Assembly: GCF_011764565.1 (NCBI RefSeq)
Contig: NZ_AP022871.1
Span: forward strand, 7,378,320-7,442,319
From: Phytohabitans suffuscus
GTDB lineage: Bacteria > Actinomycetota > Actinomycetes > Mycobacteriales > Micromonosporaceae
Length of the DNA: 64,000 bases
Reading direction: 5' to 3'
The notes beneath the pieces are model-generated. The model searched no databases and was not told the origin of the DNA. It saw nothing but the letters and a program-made list of their open reading frames with translations. Both the position numbers and the translations under genes were made by a program. The first letter of the stretch is position 1, and the number at the start of each line of letters is the position of its first letter. This document shows, piece after piece, positions 9,728 through 19,249 of this stretch.

Positions 9728-9762
9728 ATGGGTCAATGTGGGTCGGTCCAGGGGAGTCTGGG

Positions 9763-11109
9763 ATGTCCGTCATGCCGTTGTCCCGCCGCCAGCTTCTCCG
9801 TGCCGCCGGCCTGGCGGGCGGGTTCACCTTGTTGGCACCGGCTCTGGCGTCGTGTGGCGGTGGGGGCGACACCGAGGCACTCGCCGCCGACGCCGCCGCC
9901 GAGCCGAAGGGCGTCACGCTGCGGCTCATGGTCAACCAGCCGCATGTCACCGCGTTCACGAAGATCCTGGCCGACCGGTGGGCGGCCGAGACCGGCGGGA
10001 AGATCGAGGTCACCGCCGTCCCGTACGACCAGCTGACCAGCAAGCAGATCCTCGACGTGCAGGGCGGCGCGGGCGAGTTCGACGTCTTCGACTACTTCTA
10101 CTTCGGACTCGGCGCGCTGGTGGACGCCGGTGCGCTGGTCGACCTCACGGACTGGATCGGCGGGCAGTCCGATCTGGACGCCGGCGACTTCCTGCCCTCC
10201 ATCTACGACCCTTACACGCTGTACGAGGGGCGCCGGTACGGCCTGCCGTACGACGGCGACCTGCACATCCTCTTCTACAACAAGGAGATCTTCGACCGGC
10301 ACGGCCTGCGGCCGCCAGCCACCTGGGACGAGTACGACGCGGCCGCCAAGAAGATCACGCAGGAGGGCGGCGGCGCGTACTACGGGGCGATCGTGCAGGG
10401 CCAGCAGGTGCCGATGATCCTCGGCTGCTCGTTCATCAACCGGCTCGCCGGGTACGGCGGCACGCTCGTCGACGGCAGCGGGGCGCCCACGCTCACCAGC
10501 GACGCGGCGGTGGCCGCCGCCGAGCACCTGATCGCGGTCAGCCCGCACGCGCTGCCGACCCCGCTGCAGATCGGGTTCGACCAGGCCAACACCGCGTTCC
10601 TGTCCGGGCAGGGCGCCATGATCGACACCTGGACCGACATGTCGCTGCGGGCCGACGACCCGAGCGTCTCGAAGATCGCCGGCAAGTGGGGCGTCGTCTC
10701 GCTCCCGGTCGGCGGCACCAACACCACGCCCCGCACCGCGCTCGACGCCGGCTTCGGCCTCGGCGTCTCGTCCGCGTCGCGGCACAAGCCGGAGGCGGCG
10801 GCGTTCGTCAAGTGGGCCACCGCCGCGCAGCAGAACCTCAGCCAGGCATCGACCGCCGGCGCCGGCATCGACCCCAACCGCAGGAGCGTGCTCCATTCCG
10901 CGGAGTACGCCAAGGCGACGCCGACCGCGGCGCAGGTGATCCGGCAGAACCTCGACGGCTCACCGCTGGTCTGGCCGAAGGCGCCGAGCGCGCCGAAGAT
11001 CCTGCAGGACCTCGTCGACCAGCTCGCCCTCGCCGTGCAGGGACAGCAGGACGCCAGGACGGCGCTGCGCCGCGCCCAGGAGTCCTGGGAACGCGAGCTG
11101 TCGCGATGA
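9763..11109 (+). CDS. ABC transporter solute-binding lipoprotein (family 1, CUT1-like)
   Basis: 448 residues, exported lipoprotein. N-terminus SRRQLLRAAGLAGG is a twin-arginine-type signal followed by lipobox ALASC. The body is a family-1 extracellular solute-binding protein: VDLTDWIGG, YGLPYDGDLHILFYNKEIFD and PPATWDEYDAAAKKI. I chose the ATG with GGGGAG six bases upstream over an ATG 27 bp earlier that would sit almost on the operator. First gene of an operon with two permeases and three flavoenzymes. Family 1 proteins usually bind sugars; the enzyme context suggests a sulfur-bearing ligand (inference). Confidence 0.9.
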   Translation: MSVMPLSRRQLLRAAGLAGGFTLLAPALASCGGGGDTEALAADAAAEPKGVTLRLMVNQPHVTAFTKILADRWAAETGGKIEVTAVPYDQLTSKQILDVQGGAGEFDVFDYFYFGLGALVDAGALVDLTDWIGGQSDLDAGDFLPSIYDPYTLYEGRRYGLPYDGDLHILFYNKEIFDRHGLRPPATWDEYDAAAKKITQEGGGAYYGAIVQGQQVPMILGCSFINRLAGYGGTLVDGSGAPTLTSDAAVAAAEHLIAVSPHALPTPLQIGFDQANTAFLSGQGAMIDTWTDMSLRADDPSVSKIAGKWGVVSLPVGGTNTTPRTALDAGFGLGVSSASRHKPEAAAFVKWATAAQQNLSQASTAGAGIDPNRRSVLHSAEYAKATPTAAQVIRQNLDGSPLVWPKAPSAPKILQDLVDQLALAVQGQQDARTALRRAQESWERELSR

Positions 11110-12053
11110 CCGCCGTCGACGTCGCGGCGCCCCGCACCACGCGGCCGGTACCAGCTGGGCCGGACCGGCAAGGCCCGCGGCGTCGACGGGCCGGGAGGGT
11201 GCCGTTCTGGCTGGCGGTGCCCTCCCTCGGCGGCCTGGCCGTCCTGCTGGTCTACCCGACGATCTACCTGATCGGCCTCGCCTTCACCACGTCCTCGCTG
11301 GCCCGACCGCTGCAACGGTGGAGCGGCTTCGACAACTTCGTCGAGGCCAACCGCTCGCTCGCGTTCAACGGGTCGCTGGTCCGGTCGGTGATCTTCGCGC
11401 TGGCCGGTGCGCTGCTCCAGCTGGCGCTGGGCGTGGGACTGGCGGTGCTGCTGCGGGCGCGCGGACCCCGGTTGGGTGTGGCCGGCACGCTGTTGCTGCT
11501 GCCGCTGGTCACCCCGCCGGTCATGGTCGGCGTGGCGTGGAAGCTGATGCTCGCCCCGGTCGGCGGCTCGTTCACCGGCGTGTGGGAGGCGCTCGGCGTA
11601 CCCGGATTCAACCCGCTGGGCAGCGGGCCCGGCGCGTTCGCGACGCTGCTGGCGATCGACGCGTGGCAGTGGACGCCGTTCGTGACGCTGCTGGTCTTCG
11701 CCGCCCTGCTCGGCGTCGACCGGGAGCTGATCGAGGCGGCGCAGCTCGACGGGGCCGGCGCGTGGCGCTCGTTCCGCTCGGTGGTGTGGCCGGCGATCCT
11801 CCCCACCGTGCTGGCCGTCGCGCTCATCAAGGTGGTCCTCGGCTTCAAGGTCTTCGACCTGATCGTGGTCGTGACCGAGGGCGGTCCCGGCGTCGCCACG
11901 ATCCTCTCGCCGTACGAGATCTACCGTACCGGCCTGCGCGGCCAGTACGACATGGGCACCGCCGCCGCCGAGACACTCGTCTTCGCGCTCGTGGTGGGCG
12001 TGGTCACCGCGGCCATCACGGCCGCGCGGCACCGGGCGGTACGGGACCAGTGA
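11106..12053 (+). CDS. ABC transporter permease, MalF/UgpA type
   Basis: 315 residues with six membrane helices (first at ~35-58, VPFWLAVPSLGGLAVLLVYP). EAA coupling loop ELIEAAQLDGAGAWRSFRSV near residue 210. Partner of the downstream permease in a CUT1-type importer. Start ATG in an ATGA overlap with the binding-protein gene; the long open frame further upstream is only the antiphase reading of that gene. Confidence 0.92.
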   Translation: MTAVDVAAPRTTRPVPAGPDRQGPRRRRAGRVPFWLAVPSLGGLAVLLVYPTIYLIGLAFTTSSLARPLQRWSGFDNFVEANRSLAFNGSLVRSVIFALAGALLQLALGVGLAVLLRARGPRLGVAGTLLLLPLVTPPVMVGVAWKLMLAPVGGSFTGVWEALGVPGFNPLGSGPGAFATLLAIDAWQWTPFVTLLVFAALLGVDRELIEAAQLDGAGAWRSFRSVVWPAILPTVLAVALIKVVLGFKVFDLIVVVTEGGPGVATILSPYEIYRTGLRGQYDMGTAAAETLVFALVVGVVTAAITAARHRAVRDQ

Positions 12054-12853
12054 GAGCGAACCTGGCCCGCGCCGGGCTCGTCGCCGTGGCGCTGGTGATG
12101 TCGCTGCCGATCCTCTACCTCGTCTCGCTCTCCCTGCGCACCAACGACGACGTCCTCAACGGCGGCTGGCTCCCCACCGCCCTGTACCGGGGCAACTGGC
12201 CGCGCGCCTTCGACACCGTGCCGCTGGCCCGGATGCTCGCCAACTCGTGGGTGGTGGCGCTCGGCTCGGCGCTGCTCACCGGCCTCGTGGCGGTGCCCGC
12301 CGCGTACGTGACCGCCCGCGCCCGCCGCCACGGCCGCCGCCTCGGCACCGCGCTGCTGGCCAGCTACTGCGCACCGCCGGTCGTCGCGATGCTGCCCCTG
12401 TACCACCTGCTGCGCCACCTCGGCCTCACCAACAGCCTGCTCGGCCTCGCCCTCGTCACCGGCCTGGCCAACGTGCCGGTCGCGGTCTGGCTCCTCGACG
12501 GCTTCGTCCGGCGCGTGCCGGTCGAGGTCGAGGAGGCCGCCTGGCTCGACGGCGCGGGCACCGGCCACGGGCTGCTGCGCGTGGTGCTGCCGCTGATCGC
12601 GCCCGGCGTCGTGGCCGCGCTGCTGATCTGCCTCTTCCTGTCGTACAACGAGTTCCTCTTCGCCGTCTCGTTCTCGCAGCGCACCGACAGTCAGACGCTG
12701 ACCGTCGGCCTCTCCCTCTTCCAGGGCGACCGGACCGTCCAGTTCGGACAGCAGGCGGCCGCCTCGCTGGTCGCGATCGCCCCGATGTACGCGGTCGCCG
12801 TCATCGCCCAGCGCTGGCTTGTCGCCGGCCTCACGACAGGAGCGACGAAGTGA
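12050..12853 (+). CDS. ABC transporter permease, MalG/UgpE type
   Basis: 267 residues, six membrane helices. Coupling loop VEVEEAAWLDGAGTGHGLLR near residue 165; LSYNEFLFAVSFSQRTDSQT is typical of MalG-like subunits. GTG start overlapping the previous stop (GTGA). No ATPase gene follows: the operon goes directly into enzymes, so the importer must borrow an ATPase, perhaps the one at 1.5-2.7 kb. Confidence 0.92.
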   Translation: MRANLARAGLVAVALVMSLPILYLVSLSLRTNDDVLNGGWLPTALYRGNWPRAFDTVPLARMLANSWVVALGSALLTGLVAVPAAYVTARARRHGRRLGTALLASYCAPPVVAMLPLYHLLRHLGLTNSLLGLALVTGLANVPVAVWLLDGFVRRVPVEVEEAAWLDGAGTGHGLLRVVLPLIAPGVVAALLICLFLSYNEFLFAVSFSQRTDSQTLTVGLSLFQGDRTVQFGQQAAASLVAIAPMYAVAVIAQRWLVAGLTTGATK

Positions 12854-14271
12854 GCAAACGGATCCATCTCAACGCCTTCGACATGACCTGCGTGGGGCAC
12901 CAGTCGCCGGGGCTGTGGCGGCACCCGGATGACCAGTCGCACCGCTACAAGGACCTCGACTACTGGACCGAGCTCGCCAAGCTGCTGGAGCGGGGCGGCT
13001 TCACCAGTCTCTTCATCGCCGACGTCGTGGGTGTCTACGACGTCTTCCGCGGCGGGCCCGAGCCGGCCATCCTCGACGCCGCGCAGATCCCGGTCAACGA
13101 CCCGCTGCTGGCCGTGTCGGCGATGGCCGCGGTCACCGACCACCTCGGCTTCGGCATCACCGTCTCGTCCACGTACGAGAAGCCGTACAAGTTCGCCCGC
13201 ACGCTGTCCACACTCGACCACCTCACCAAGGGCCGCATCGCCTGGAACATCGTCACGTCCTACCTGGACAGCGCCGCCCGCAACCTCGGCTTGGACACGC
13301 AGATCCCGCACGACGAGCGGTACGAGGTGGGCAGCGAGTTCATGGAGGTCGTCTACAAGCTCTGGGAGTCGTCCTGGGAGGACGGTGCGGTGCTGCGTGA
13401 CCGGAAGCGGGGCGTCTTCACCGACCCGGCCAAGGTGCACCCGATCGAGCACAAGGGACGGTACTTCAGCGTCCCCGGCATCCACCTCTCCGAGCCCTCG
13501 CCGCAACGCACGCCGGTGCTCTTCCAGGCCGGCGCATCACCACGGGGGCGGCGGTTCGCGGCCACCCACGCCGAGGGCATCTTCACCACCGGTACCCGGC
13601 CGGAGGTGCTCGCCCCGTCGATCCGGCAGACCCGCGCGCTCGCCGAGGAGCTGGGCCGCGACCCGGCGAGCATCAAGTTCTTCTCACTGCTCACCGTCGT
13701 CACCGCGGCTACCGACGAGGAGGCGCGGGCCAAGTACGAGGACTACCTGCGGTACGCCAGTTACGAGGGCGCGCTCGCGCTCTACGGCGGCTGGAGCGGG
13801 CTGGACCTGTCCGGATTCGAGCCGGACACACCCCTGCGGTACATCGAGACCGAGGCGGTACGCAGCGCGGTCGAGGCGTTCTCCACCGCCGACCCGGGTC
13901 GTGAGTGGACACCCCGCGAGATCGCCCGGTGGGTGAGCGTCGGCGGCATGGGCCCGGTCGTCGTCGGCAGCCCCGCGACCGTCGCCGACGAGCTGCAGCG
14001 CTGGGTCGACGAGGCGGACGTGGACGGGTTCAACCTGGCGTACGCGATCACACCCGGCACCTTTGTGGACATCGTCGACCACCTCGTACCCGAGCTGCGC
14101 CGCCGTGGCCTCGTCGCCGACTCGTACCCGGGCACCACGCTCCGCGAGACGTTCTACGGCGCCGGCCAGCAACGCCTGCGCGACGACCATCCCGCCGCCC
14201 GCTACCGGCCGCCCCGCCCGGCCGGCGAGCGAAGCGAGCGCGATGGGCGAAGCGGCGGGACGGCGTCGTGA
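12850..14271 (+). CDS. NtaA/SnaA/DszA-family FMNH2-dependent monooxygenase
   Basis: 473 residues, the length of the nitrilotriacetate/DBT-sulfone monooxygenase branch of the bacterial-luciferase superfamily. Seen: RIHLNAFDMTCVGHQSPGLW at the start, DYWTELAKLLERGGF, SSTYEKPYKFARTLSTLDHL, GRIAWNIVTSYLDSAARNLG and FQAGASPRGRRFAA. Members use reduced FMN and O2 to cleave C-S or C-N bonds of sulfones, sulfonates or aminopolycarboxylates. With two DszC/SfnB-like partners and the CymR-like operator, an organosulfur substrate is the best guess. The last ~20 codons contain a GCGAAGCGAGCG repeat-like stretch that extends the C-terminus. GTG start in GTGA overlap. Confidence 0.9.
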   Translation: MSKRIHLNAFDMTCVGHQSPGLWRHPDDQSHRYKDLDYWTELAKLLERGGFTSLFIADVVGVYDVFRGGPEPAILDAAQIPVNDPLLAVSAMAAVTDHLGFGITVSSTYEKPYKFARTLSTLDHLTKGRIAWNIVTSYLDSAARNLGLDTQIPHDERYEVGSEFMEVVYKLWESSWEDGAVLRDRKRGVFTDPAKVHPIEHKGRYFSVPGIHLSEPSPQRTPVLFQAGASPRGRRFAATHAEGIFTTGTRPEVLAPSIRQTRALAEELGRDPASIKFFSLLTVVTAATDEEARAKYEDYLRYASYEGALALYGGWSGLDLSGFEPDTPLRYIETEAVRSAVEAFSTADPGREWTPREIARWVSVGGMGPVVVGSPATVADELQRWVDEADVDGFNLAYAITPGTFVDIVDHLVPELRRRGLVADSYPGTTLRETFYGAGQQRLRDDHPAARYRPPRPAGERSERDGRSGGTAS

Positions 14272-15452
14272 CCGCCGCGATCATCCGTGACGACGCCGAG
14301 GCCATCGCCACCGCCCGACGGCTGGCGAAGGCGTTCGCGGCCGGCGACTCGCACCGCGACGCCGCCCGGGTCCTGCCGCACGCCGAGGTCGACGAGCTCG
14401 CCGCCGCCGGACTGCTCGCCGTCACCGTGCCCGCCGAGGACGGCGGTGCGGGCGTCTCCGCCCGCACTCTCGGGGAGGTCATCGCGACCCTCTCCGCGGG
14501 CGACGCGAGCATCGGCCAGATCCCGCAGAACCACTTCTTCTTCGTCGACGTGCTCCGTCACGCCGGTACCGCGGAGCAGAAGAAGTTCTTCCACGCCGAG
14601 CTGCTGGCCGGAAAGCGGTTCGGCAACGCGCTCTCGGAGCGGGGCACCGCCAACGCGCACGACTTCCGGATCGGCTTCGAGCGGCGGCCGGACGGCTCGT
14701 ACATCGTGGACGGCACGAAGTACTACGCCACCGGCTCGCCGTTCGCGCACTGGATCCCGATCTACGCCAAGGACGCGGACGGCAAGCTCCACGCCGCCTG
14801 GATCCCCGCCACCCACCCCGGTGTGCGCGTCGAGGACGACTGGGAGGGCATGGGGCAGCGGACCACCGGCAGCGGTACGGTCCGCTTCGACGGCGTCGTC
14901 GTGCCGCCGGAGCACGTCGTACCGGCGTGGACCATCTTCGAGCAGACGGAGACGTTCGGCGCGTTCGGCAACTACCTGCACGCCGCCGTCGACACCGGCA
15001 TCGCGGTCGCCGCCCTCCGCGACGGCAAGGAGCTGATCCGTACCATCGCCCGCCCGTGGTGGGAGTCGGACGTCGAGCGGGCCGCCGAGGAGCCGGCGGT
15101 GGTGCAGCACTTCGGCGAGCTGGCGCTGCTCGTACGCGCGGCCCGGGCGCTGCTGCGCGAGGCGGGCGAGGCCCTCGACGCGGCCCGCGCCGACCTGACC
15201 GAACAGTCGAGCGCCGAGGCCTCCGCCGCGGTCGCCGCGGCCCGCGCCCAGGCCGACACCGCGGCGCTGACCGTCTCCAGCGAGGTCTTCGCGCTGGTCG
15301 GCACCAGGTCCGCCGCGCAGGACCTCAACCTGCACCGGCACTGGCGCAACGCCCGTACCCACACGCTGCACGACCCGCGCCGGTGGAAGATCCGCCGCCT
15401 GGGGGACTGGGAGCTCAACGACGTACCGCCGCCACGCAACGGCATCTCCTGA
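14268..15452 (+). CDS. SfnB/DszC-family acyl-CoA-dehydrogenase-like flavoenzyme (first)
   Basis: 394 residues, acyl-CoA dehydrogenase fold. The family (SfnB, DszC, SoxC) contains FMN-dependent monooxygenases acting on sulfur compounds, not acyl-CoA. Seen: ITVPAEDGGAG-like AVTVPAEDGGAGVSARTLGE, GDASIGQIPQNHF, LSERGTANAHDF, VDGTKYYATGSPFAHWIPIY, and near the C-terminus LHRHWRNARTHTLHDPRRWK, a block specific to this branch. GTG start overlaps the monooxygenase stop. Probably hands a sulfoxide or sulfone to the DszA-like enzyme, or removes an early group. Confidence 0.9.
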   Translation: MTAAIIRDDAEAIATARRLAKAFAAGDSHRDAARVLPHAEVDELAAAGLLAVTVPAEDGGAGVSARTLGEVIATLSAGDASIGQIPQNHFFFVDVLRHAGTAEQKKFFHAELLAGKRFGNALSERGTANAHDFRIGFERRPDGSYIVDGTKYYATGSPFAHWIPIYAKDADGKLHAAWIPATHPGVRVEDDWEGMGQRTTGSGTVRFDGVVVPPEHVVPAWTIFEQTETFGAFGNYLHAAVDTGIAVAALRDGKELIRTIARPWWESDVERAAEEPAVVQHFGELALLVRAARALLREAGEALDAARADLTEQSSAEASAAVAAARAQADTAALTVSSEVFALVGTRSAAQDLNLHRHWRNARTHTLHDPRRWKIRRLGDWELNDVPPPRNGIS

Positions 15453-15511
15453 ATGCGCGGGACGAGCGCGGAGCGGGAATGCTCCGCCGGGTCTGACAGG
15501 AAGGGACAACC

Positions 15512-16678
15512 ATGGGTACGGAATGGGTCGACCGGGCCCGCGACGCCGCCAAGGAACTGGCCGTCGACGCGCTGCAGCGGGACCGGGCCAACAAGGAGCC
15601 GTTCGTCGAGGCGGAGCTGCTGCGCCGGCACCGGCTGCCGGCGTTGCTCGTGCCGACCGGGTACGGCGGGGCGGGGGAGAGCTGGGCCACGGCGCTCGCG
15701 GTGGTGCGCGAGCTGGCCACTGTGGACGGCTCCATCGCCCAGCTGCTCGGGTACCACTACGTCAACCAGGCCAACCTGTGGCTCGCCGGTACCCCCGAGG
15801 TCGCCGAACGGCTCGGCCGCCCGTCCGCGCAGTGGCAGTGGCTCTGGGGCGACGCGGTAAACCCGATCGAGCCCGAGCTGACCCTCACCCCCGACGGCGA
15901 CGGGTACCGCCTCGACGGCACCAAGAGCTTCTCCACCGGCGCCAGCGTCGGCGACGTGACCGTGGCCAGCGGCACCGTCACCACCACCGGCGAGCCCCTC
16001 CTCGTCGCCGTCCCCCGCGACGCCGAGGGCATCGACTTCGGCGGCGACTGGGACAACCTGGGACAGCGACTTTCGGCGAGCGGGAGCGTCACGTTCACGG
16101 GTACGCCCGTGGACGGAAAGTGGACGATCGGCTCGCTCGCCCCGACCAAGGTCACCCCGCGCTCCTCGCTCATCACACCGGCGATCCAGGCGGTCTTCGG
16201 CCACTTCTACCTCGGCATCGCGGAGGGCGCCCTCGCCGCCGCCGCCGAGTACACGCGTACCCGCAGCCGCCCGTGGACGCTCGGCGGCCTGGCGTCGGCG
16301 ACCGAGGAGCCGTACGTTCTGGCCGCCTACGGCGCCTACGCCGCCCGCCTCGACGCGGTCGGCGCCCAGGCCGAGCGCGTCGCCGCCCGCCTGGCCGAGG
16401 CCGACGCCTGCGGCGCCGACCTGACCTGGGACGAGCGCGGCGAGCTGGCGGTCGCCGTGGCCCGGCTGAAGGTCGTCGCCACCGACGCCGCACTCGACGT
16501 GACCAGCGGCATCTACGAGGTGACCGGCGCCCGCGCGACCGCCAACCGGTACGGCTTCGACCGCTTCTGGCGCAACGTGCGCACGCACACCCTGCACGAC
16601 CCGGTCGCCTACAAGCGCCGCGAGGTCGGCGCCCACTACCTGACCGGCGCCTACCCGGAGTTCACGCTCTACACGTAG
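15512..16678 (+). CDS. SfnB/DszC-family flavoenzyme (second)
   Basis: 388 residues, paralogous in fold to the previous gene but clearly diverged. Seen: LLVPTGYGGAGESWATALAV, DGTKSFSTGASVGDVTVASG, DNLGQRLSASGSVTF, and the family end block FDRFWRNVRTHTLHDPVAYK. ATG start with AGGAAGGG 7 bases upstream after a 59-bp gap, so it may be made at a separate rate. Last gene of the operon. The presence of two SfnB/DszC-like enzymes plus one DszA-like enzyme resembles the sulfoxidation set of organosulfur desulfurisation. Confidence 0.9.
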   Translation: MGTEWVDRARDAAKELAVDALQRDRANKEPFVEAELLRRHRLPALLVPTGYGGAGESWATALAVVRELATVDGSIAQLLGYHYVNQANLWLAGTPEVAERLGRPSAQWQWLWGDAVNPIEPELTLTPDGDGYRLDGTKSFSTGASVGDVTVASGTVTTTGEPLLVAVPRDAEGIDFGGDWDNLGQRLSASGSVTFTGTPVDGKWTIGSLAPTKVTPRSSLITPAIQAVFGHFYLGIAEGALAAAAEYTRTRSRPWTLGGLASATEEPYVLAAYGAYAARLDAVGAQAERVAARLAEADACGADLTWDERGELAVAVARLKVVATDAALDVTSGIYEVTGARATANRYGFDRFWRNVRTHTLHDPVAYKRREVGAHYLTGAYPEFTLYT

Positions 16679-16706
16679 GCACCACCCGCCCGAGGCCGGC
16701 CGAACT

Positions 16707-17491
16707 TCACGGTACCGCCTCGGGCCGCGCGGAGCCGACGCGATGGACGAGCAGCGCGGCGATCGTGAGAAGGACTCCACAGGTCAGCAGGGCGGTCGAC
16801 ATCGTGGAGCGGTGGGCGACTGCGGCAATGGCGATCCCGCAGACGATCTCTCCCAGATACTTGGCCTGGGCCAGCAGCCAGCCCGATCACACGAGGCGGA
16901 CCATCGTCGCGCGTGGACGGGCTGGAAGTAGCGCTCGGGGAAACGAGCCACGACGTACAGTCCGAGCAGGAGCATCGAGACTCCCGCGAGCACCATGGCC
17001 GTGCCGGGCTCGGTGAGCCACGCCAGCCCACTGATGCTCACCAGGCCGGCGACCGTGCCGGTGAGCTGGGCTTGATCGGCACGGACCAGCACGACGGCGA
17101 CAGCGGGCGGGTCGTTCAGCTCGTCGCTGATCCACGCCACGTCCGCCCCGCTGGCGAAGTTCCAGGCCAGCCCCCACAGCATTTGCGTTGCCAGCAACGG
17201 CACGAACCCGCTGACCGGGCCGGTGGCAAGCATGGCGATGCCCATGAGCGGGTGCGAGATGACCAGCGACCACCGCCGGCTCACCGCGTCGGCGAAAACG
17301 CCCGCGGGAACCTCGAAGACCAGCGCGGCGAACGACTGGCCGACACCGATCAACACCAGCTCAGAGGCCGACAGACGCGCATCGACGACCAGGTGGACGC
17401 TGGTGACCGCCCACCACCCGCGATGCAGTACGGCGCGGCACCACGTCCACCTCACGAACACCGCGGCGAGGCCGGAGCCGTCACCGCTCAC
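16707..17491 (-). pseudogene. MFS transporter remnant (internal deletion and frameshift)
   Basis: N-terminal six-helix half of a drug-efflux-like MFS protein: FVRWTWCRAVLHRGWWAV, LVLIGVGQSFAALVFEVPAG, SRRWSLVISHPLMGIAMLAT. After the helix ending VARFPERYFQPVHARRW the sequence jumps, in another frame, to WLLAQAKYLGEIVCGIAIAA and a last helix, then a stop. About 130 residues (helices 7-10) are missing relative to a 12-helix MFS protein. The start GTG has no ribosome site and abuts the truncated response regulator. Nonfunctional as read. Confidence 0.75.
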
Positions 17492-17493
17492 CG

Positions 17494-18051
17494 TTGAGGT
17501 CTGCTGATCTCAGCAGCGAACACGACCTCATGCTTCCGGGGATGAACGGCTTCCAGGTGTGCCGCACCCTCCGGCTGGAGCGGAACTGGACGCCGATCCT
17601 GATCCTGACCGCCAAGGACGGTGAGTGGGACGAGGTGGAAGGGCTCGACACGGGCGCCGACGACTATCTCACCAAGCCGTTCTCGCACGCGGTGCTCGTC
17701 GCCCGGCTGCGCGCCCTGCTACGGCGCGGCGCGCGTGAACGGCCGGCGGTGCTGACCGCGGGGGACGTCCGCCTCGATCCCGCCTCCCGCATCGCCTCGC
17801 GCGGTGCGGTCCACCTCGACCTGACCAGCCGCGAGCTGGCGTTGCTGGAGTTCCTGCTGCGGCGGCGCGGCGAGGTGGTCAGCAAACGGGAGATCCTCGC
17901 GCATGTCTGGGACTTCGGGTTCGACGGAAACCCGAACATCGTCGAGGTCTATGTGCGGCGGCTGCGGGACAAGCTGGACCGGCCGTTCGGCCGTGTGTCG
18001 ATCGAGACGCTGCGCGGCTCGGGCTACCGGCTGGCCGCCGATGGCGGCTGA
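17494..18051 (+). pseudogene. OmpR-family response regulator lacking its first ~48 residues
   Basis: Begins abruptly within the receiver domain at DLMLPGMNGFQVCR, just at the phospho-aspartate; the acidic pocket and first two helices are gone. The rest is intact: TAKDGEWDEVEGLDTGADDY, the Lys of LTKPF, and a full winged-helix domain ending SGYRLAADGG. A TTG is the only upstream start and gives a short unrelated leader. Compared with the two full paralogues at 21.1 and 24.0 kb the loss is clear. The junction carries a 16-bp palindrome. Unlikely to be phosphorylated normally. Confidence 0.75.
17501..17516. repeat. 16-bp perfect palindrome at the deletion junction
   Basis: CTGCTGATCTCAGCAG except for its central TC reads the same on both strands (7-bp arms). 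It lies exactly where the response-regulator coding sequence is cut, between two divergent truncated genes, and could be a scar or a hairpin that promoted the deletion. Confidence 0.6.
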
Positions 18052-19173
18052 CCGCCCGCGCCGCGTGGCGGGTGTGCCGCGCGGGTCGGTCCGGGTGCGG
18101 ACCACCGCGGTCGCCGTCGCGGTGGTCGGTGTGAGCCTGCTGATCGGGGCGGTCGCGCTGGTGGCCAGCCTGGACCAGGCACTGGAACGGGAACTGCGGG
18201 CGGCGATGGCGGTGCGGGCCACCGAGGCCGCTCAGGCGGTCAGGTCCGGTGCGGACCCGGCGGCGTGGCCGGGTCGACCCGGGCCTTGACCGTGCTGTTG
18301 GCGGTCGGGCTTCCCGTGCTGCTGCTCGTGGTCGGCGCCACCGCCTGGCGGGCGATCGGCCGGGCGCTGGCGCCGGTCGACGCGATCCGTGCCGAGGTGG
18401 ACGAGATCACCGGCACGCGGTTGGACCGCCGGGTGTCCCGGCCGGCGTCGCGGGACGAGGTGGGCCGGCTGGCCGACACCATGAACCGGATGCTGGACCG
18501 GCTGGAACGCGCCCGCGATCGGGAGCGGCGGTTCATCGCGGACGCCTCGCACGAGCTGCGGTCACCGATCGCCGCGATCCGCCAGCAGGCCGAGGTCGCG
18601 CTCGCCCATCCGGCGGCCATACCGGACCGGGACCTGGCCCGGGCGGTACACATCGAGGCCCGGCGGATGCAGGCGCTGGTCGACGACCTGCTGCTGCTCG
18701 CCCAGGCCGACGAGGCGCGGCTGCCGTTCCGGCGGGCCGTGATCGACCTGGACGACCTGGCGTTCGCGGAGGCGCGGCGGGTCCGGGCGGACGTGCCGGG
18801 GCTCGCGGTGGACGTTTCGAACGTATCGGCGGTCCGCGTCGGCGGCGACCCGCCGGCGCTACGGCGCGTCCTGCGCAACCTCGGCGACAACGCCGCCCGG
18901 CACGCGCGCGGGCAGGTCGCGTTCGGCGTCGCGGAAGTGGACGGCTGGGCGCTGCTGTGGGTGGACGACGACGGGCCAGGCGTCCCGGTCGCCGACCGGC
19001 GGCGGGTCTTCGACCGGTTCGTGCGGCTGGACGACGGCCGTGACCGGGACGGCGGCGGAAGCGGACTCGGCCTGGCCATCGTCGCGGAGGTCGTCGCCGC
19101 GCACCGCGGCGCCGTCGCCCTCGCCGACGGCCAGCTGGGCGGCGCCCGGGTGACGGTCCGGCTGCCCGCGTGA
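18041..19173 (+). pseudogene. OmpR-type sensor histidine kinase, sensor loop deleted and frameshifted
   Basis: Starts ATG inside the regulator's last codons. First helix AVAVAVVGVSLLIGAVALVA, then ~40 residues of extracytoplasmic region. The frame breaks near 18275 and resumes at STRALTVLLAVGLPVLLLVV (second helix), HAMP, the phospho-His motif ADASHELRSPIAAI, and the ATPase boxes NLGDNAARHA, DDGPGVP and GGGSGLGLAI. The paralogue at 21.8-23.3 kb has ~130 residues outside the membrane, so ~90 are missing. The kinase core is intact, the sensor is not. Partner of the headless regulator just upstream. Confidence 0.75.
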
Positions 19174-19177
19174 CGCG

Positions 19178-19194
19178 TTCAGCGTCGCGTCAGG
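19178..19194 (+). promoter_or_regulatory. Putative OmpR-family direct-repeat site before the PepSY gene
   Basis: TTCAGCGTCGCGTCAGG: half-sites TCAG spaced 11 bp, one helical turn, the layout bound by OmpR/PhoB-type dimers. Same half-site and spacing recur before other genes up to 24 kb. Confidence 0.55.
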
Positions 19195-19249
19195 TGGCGC
19201 CCGCCATGCTGTGCTCGCGATTGGAACCGACACGACAGGAGGATCTGGA

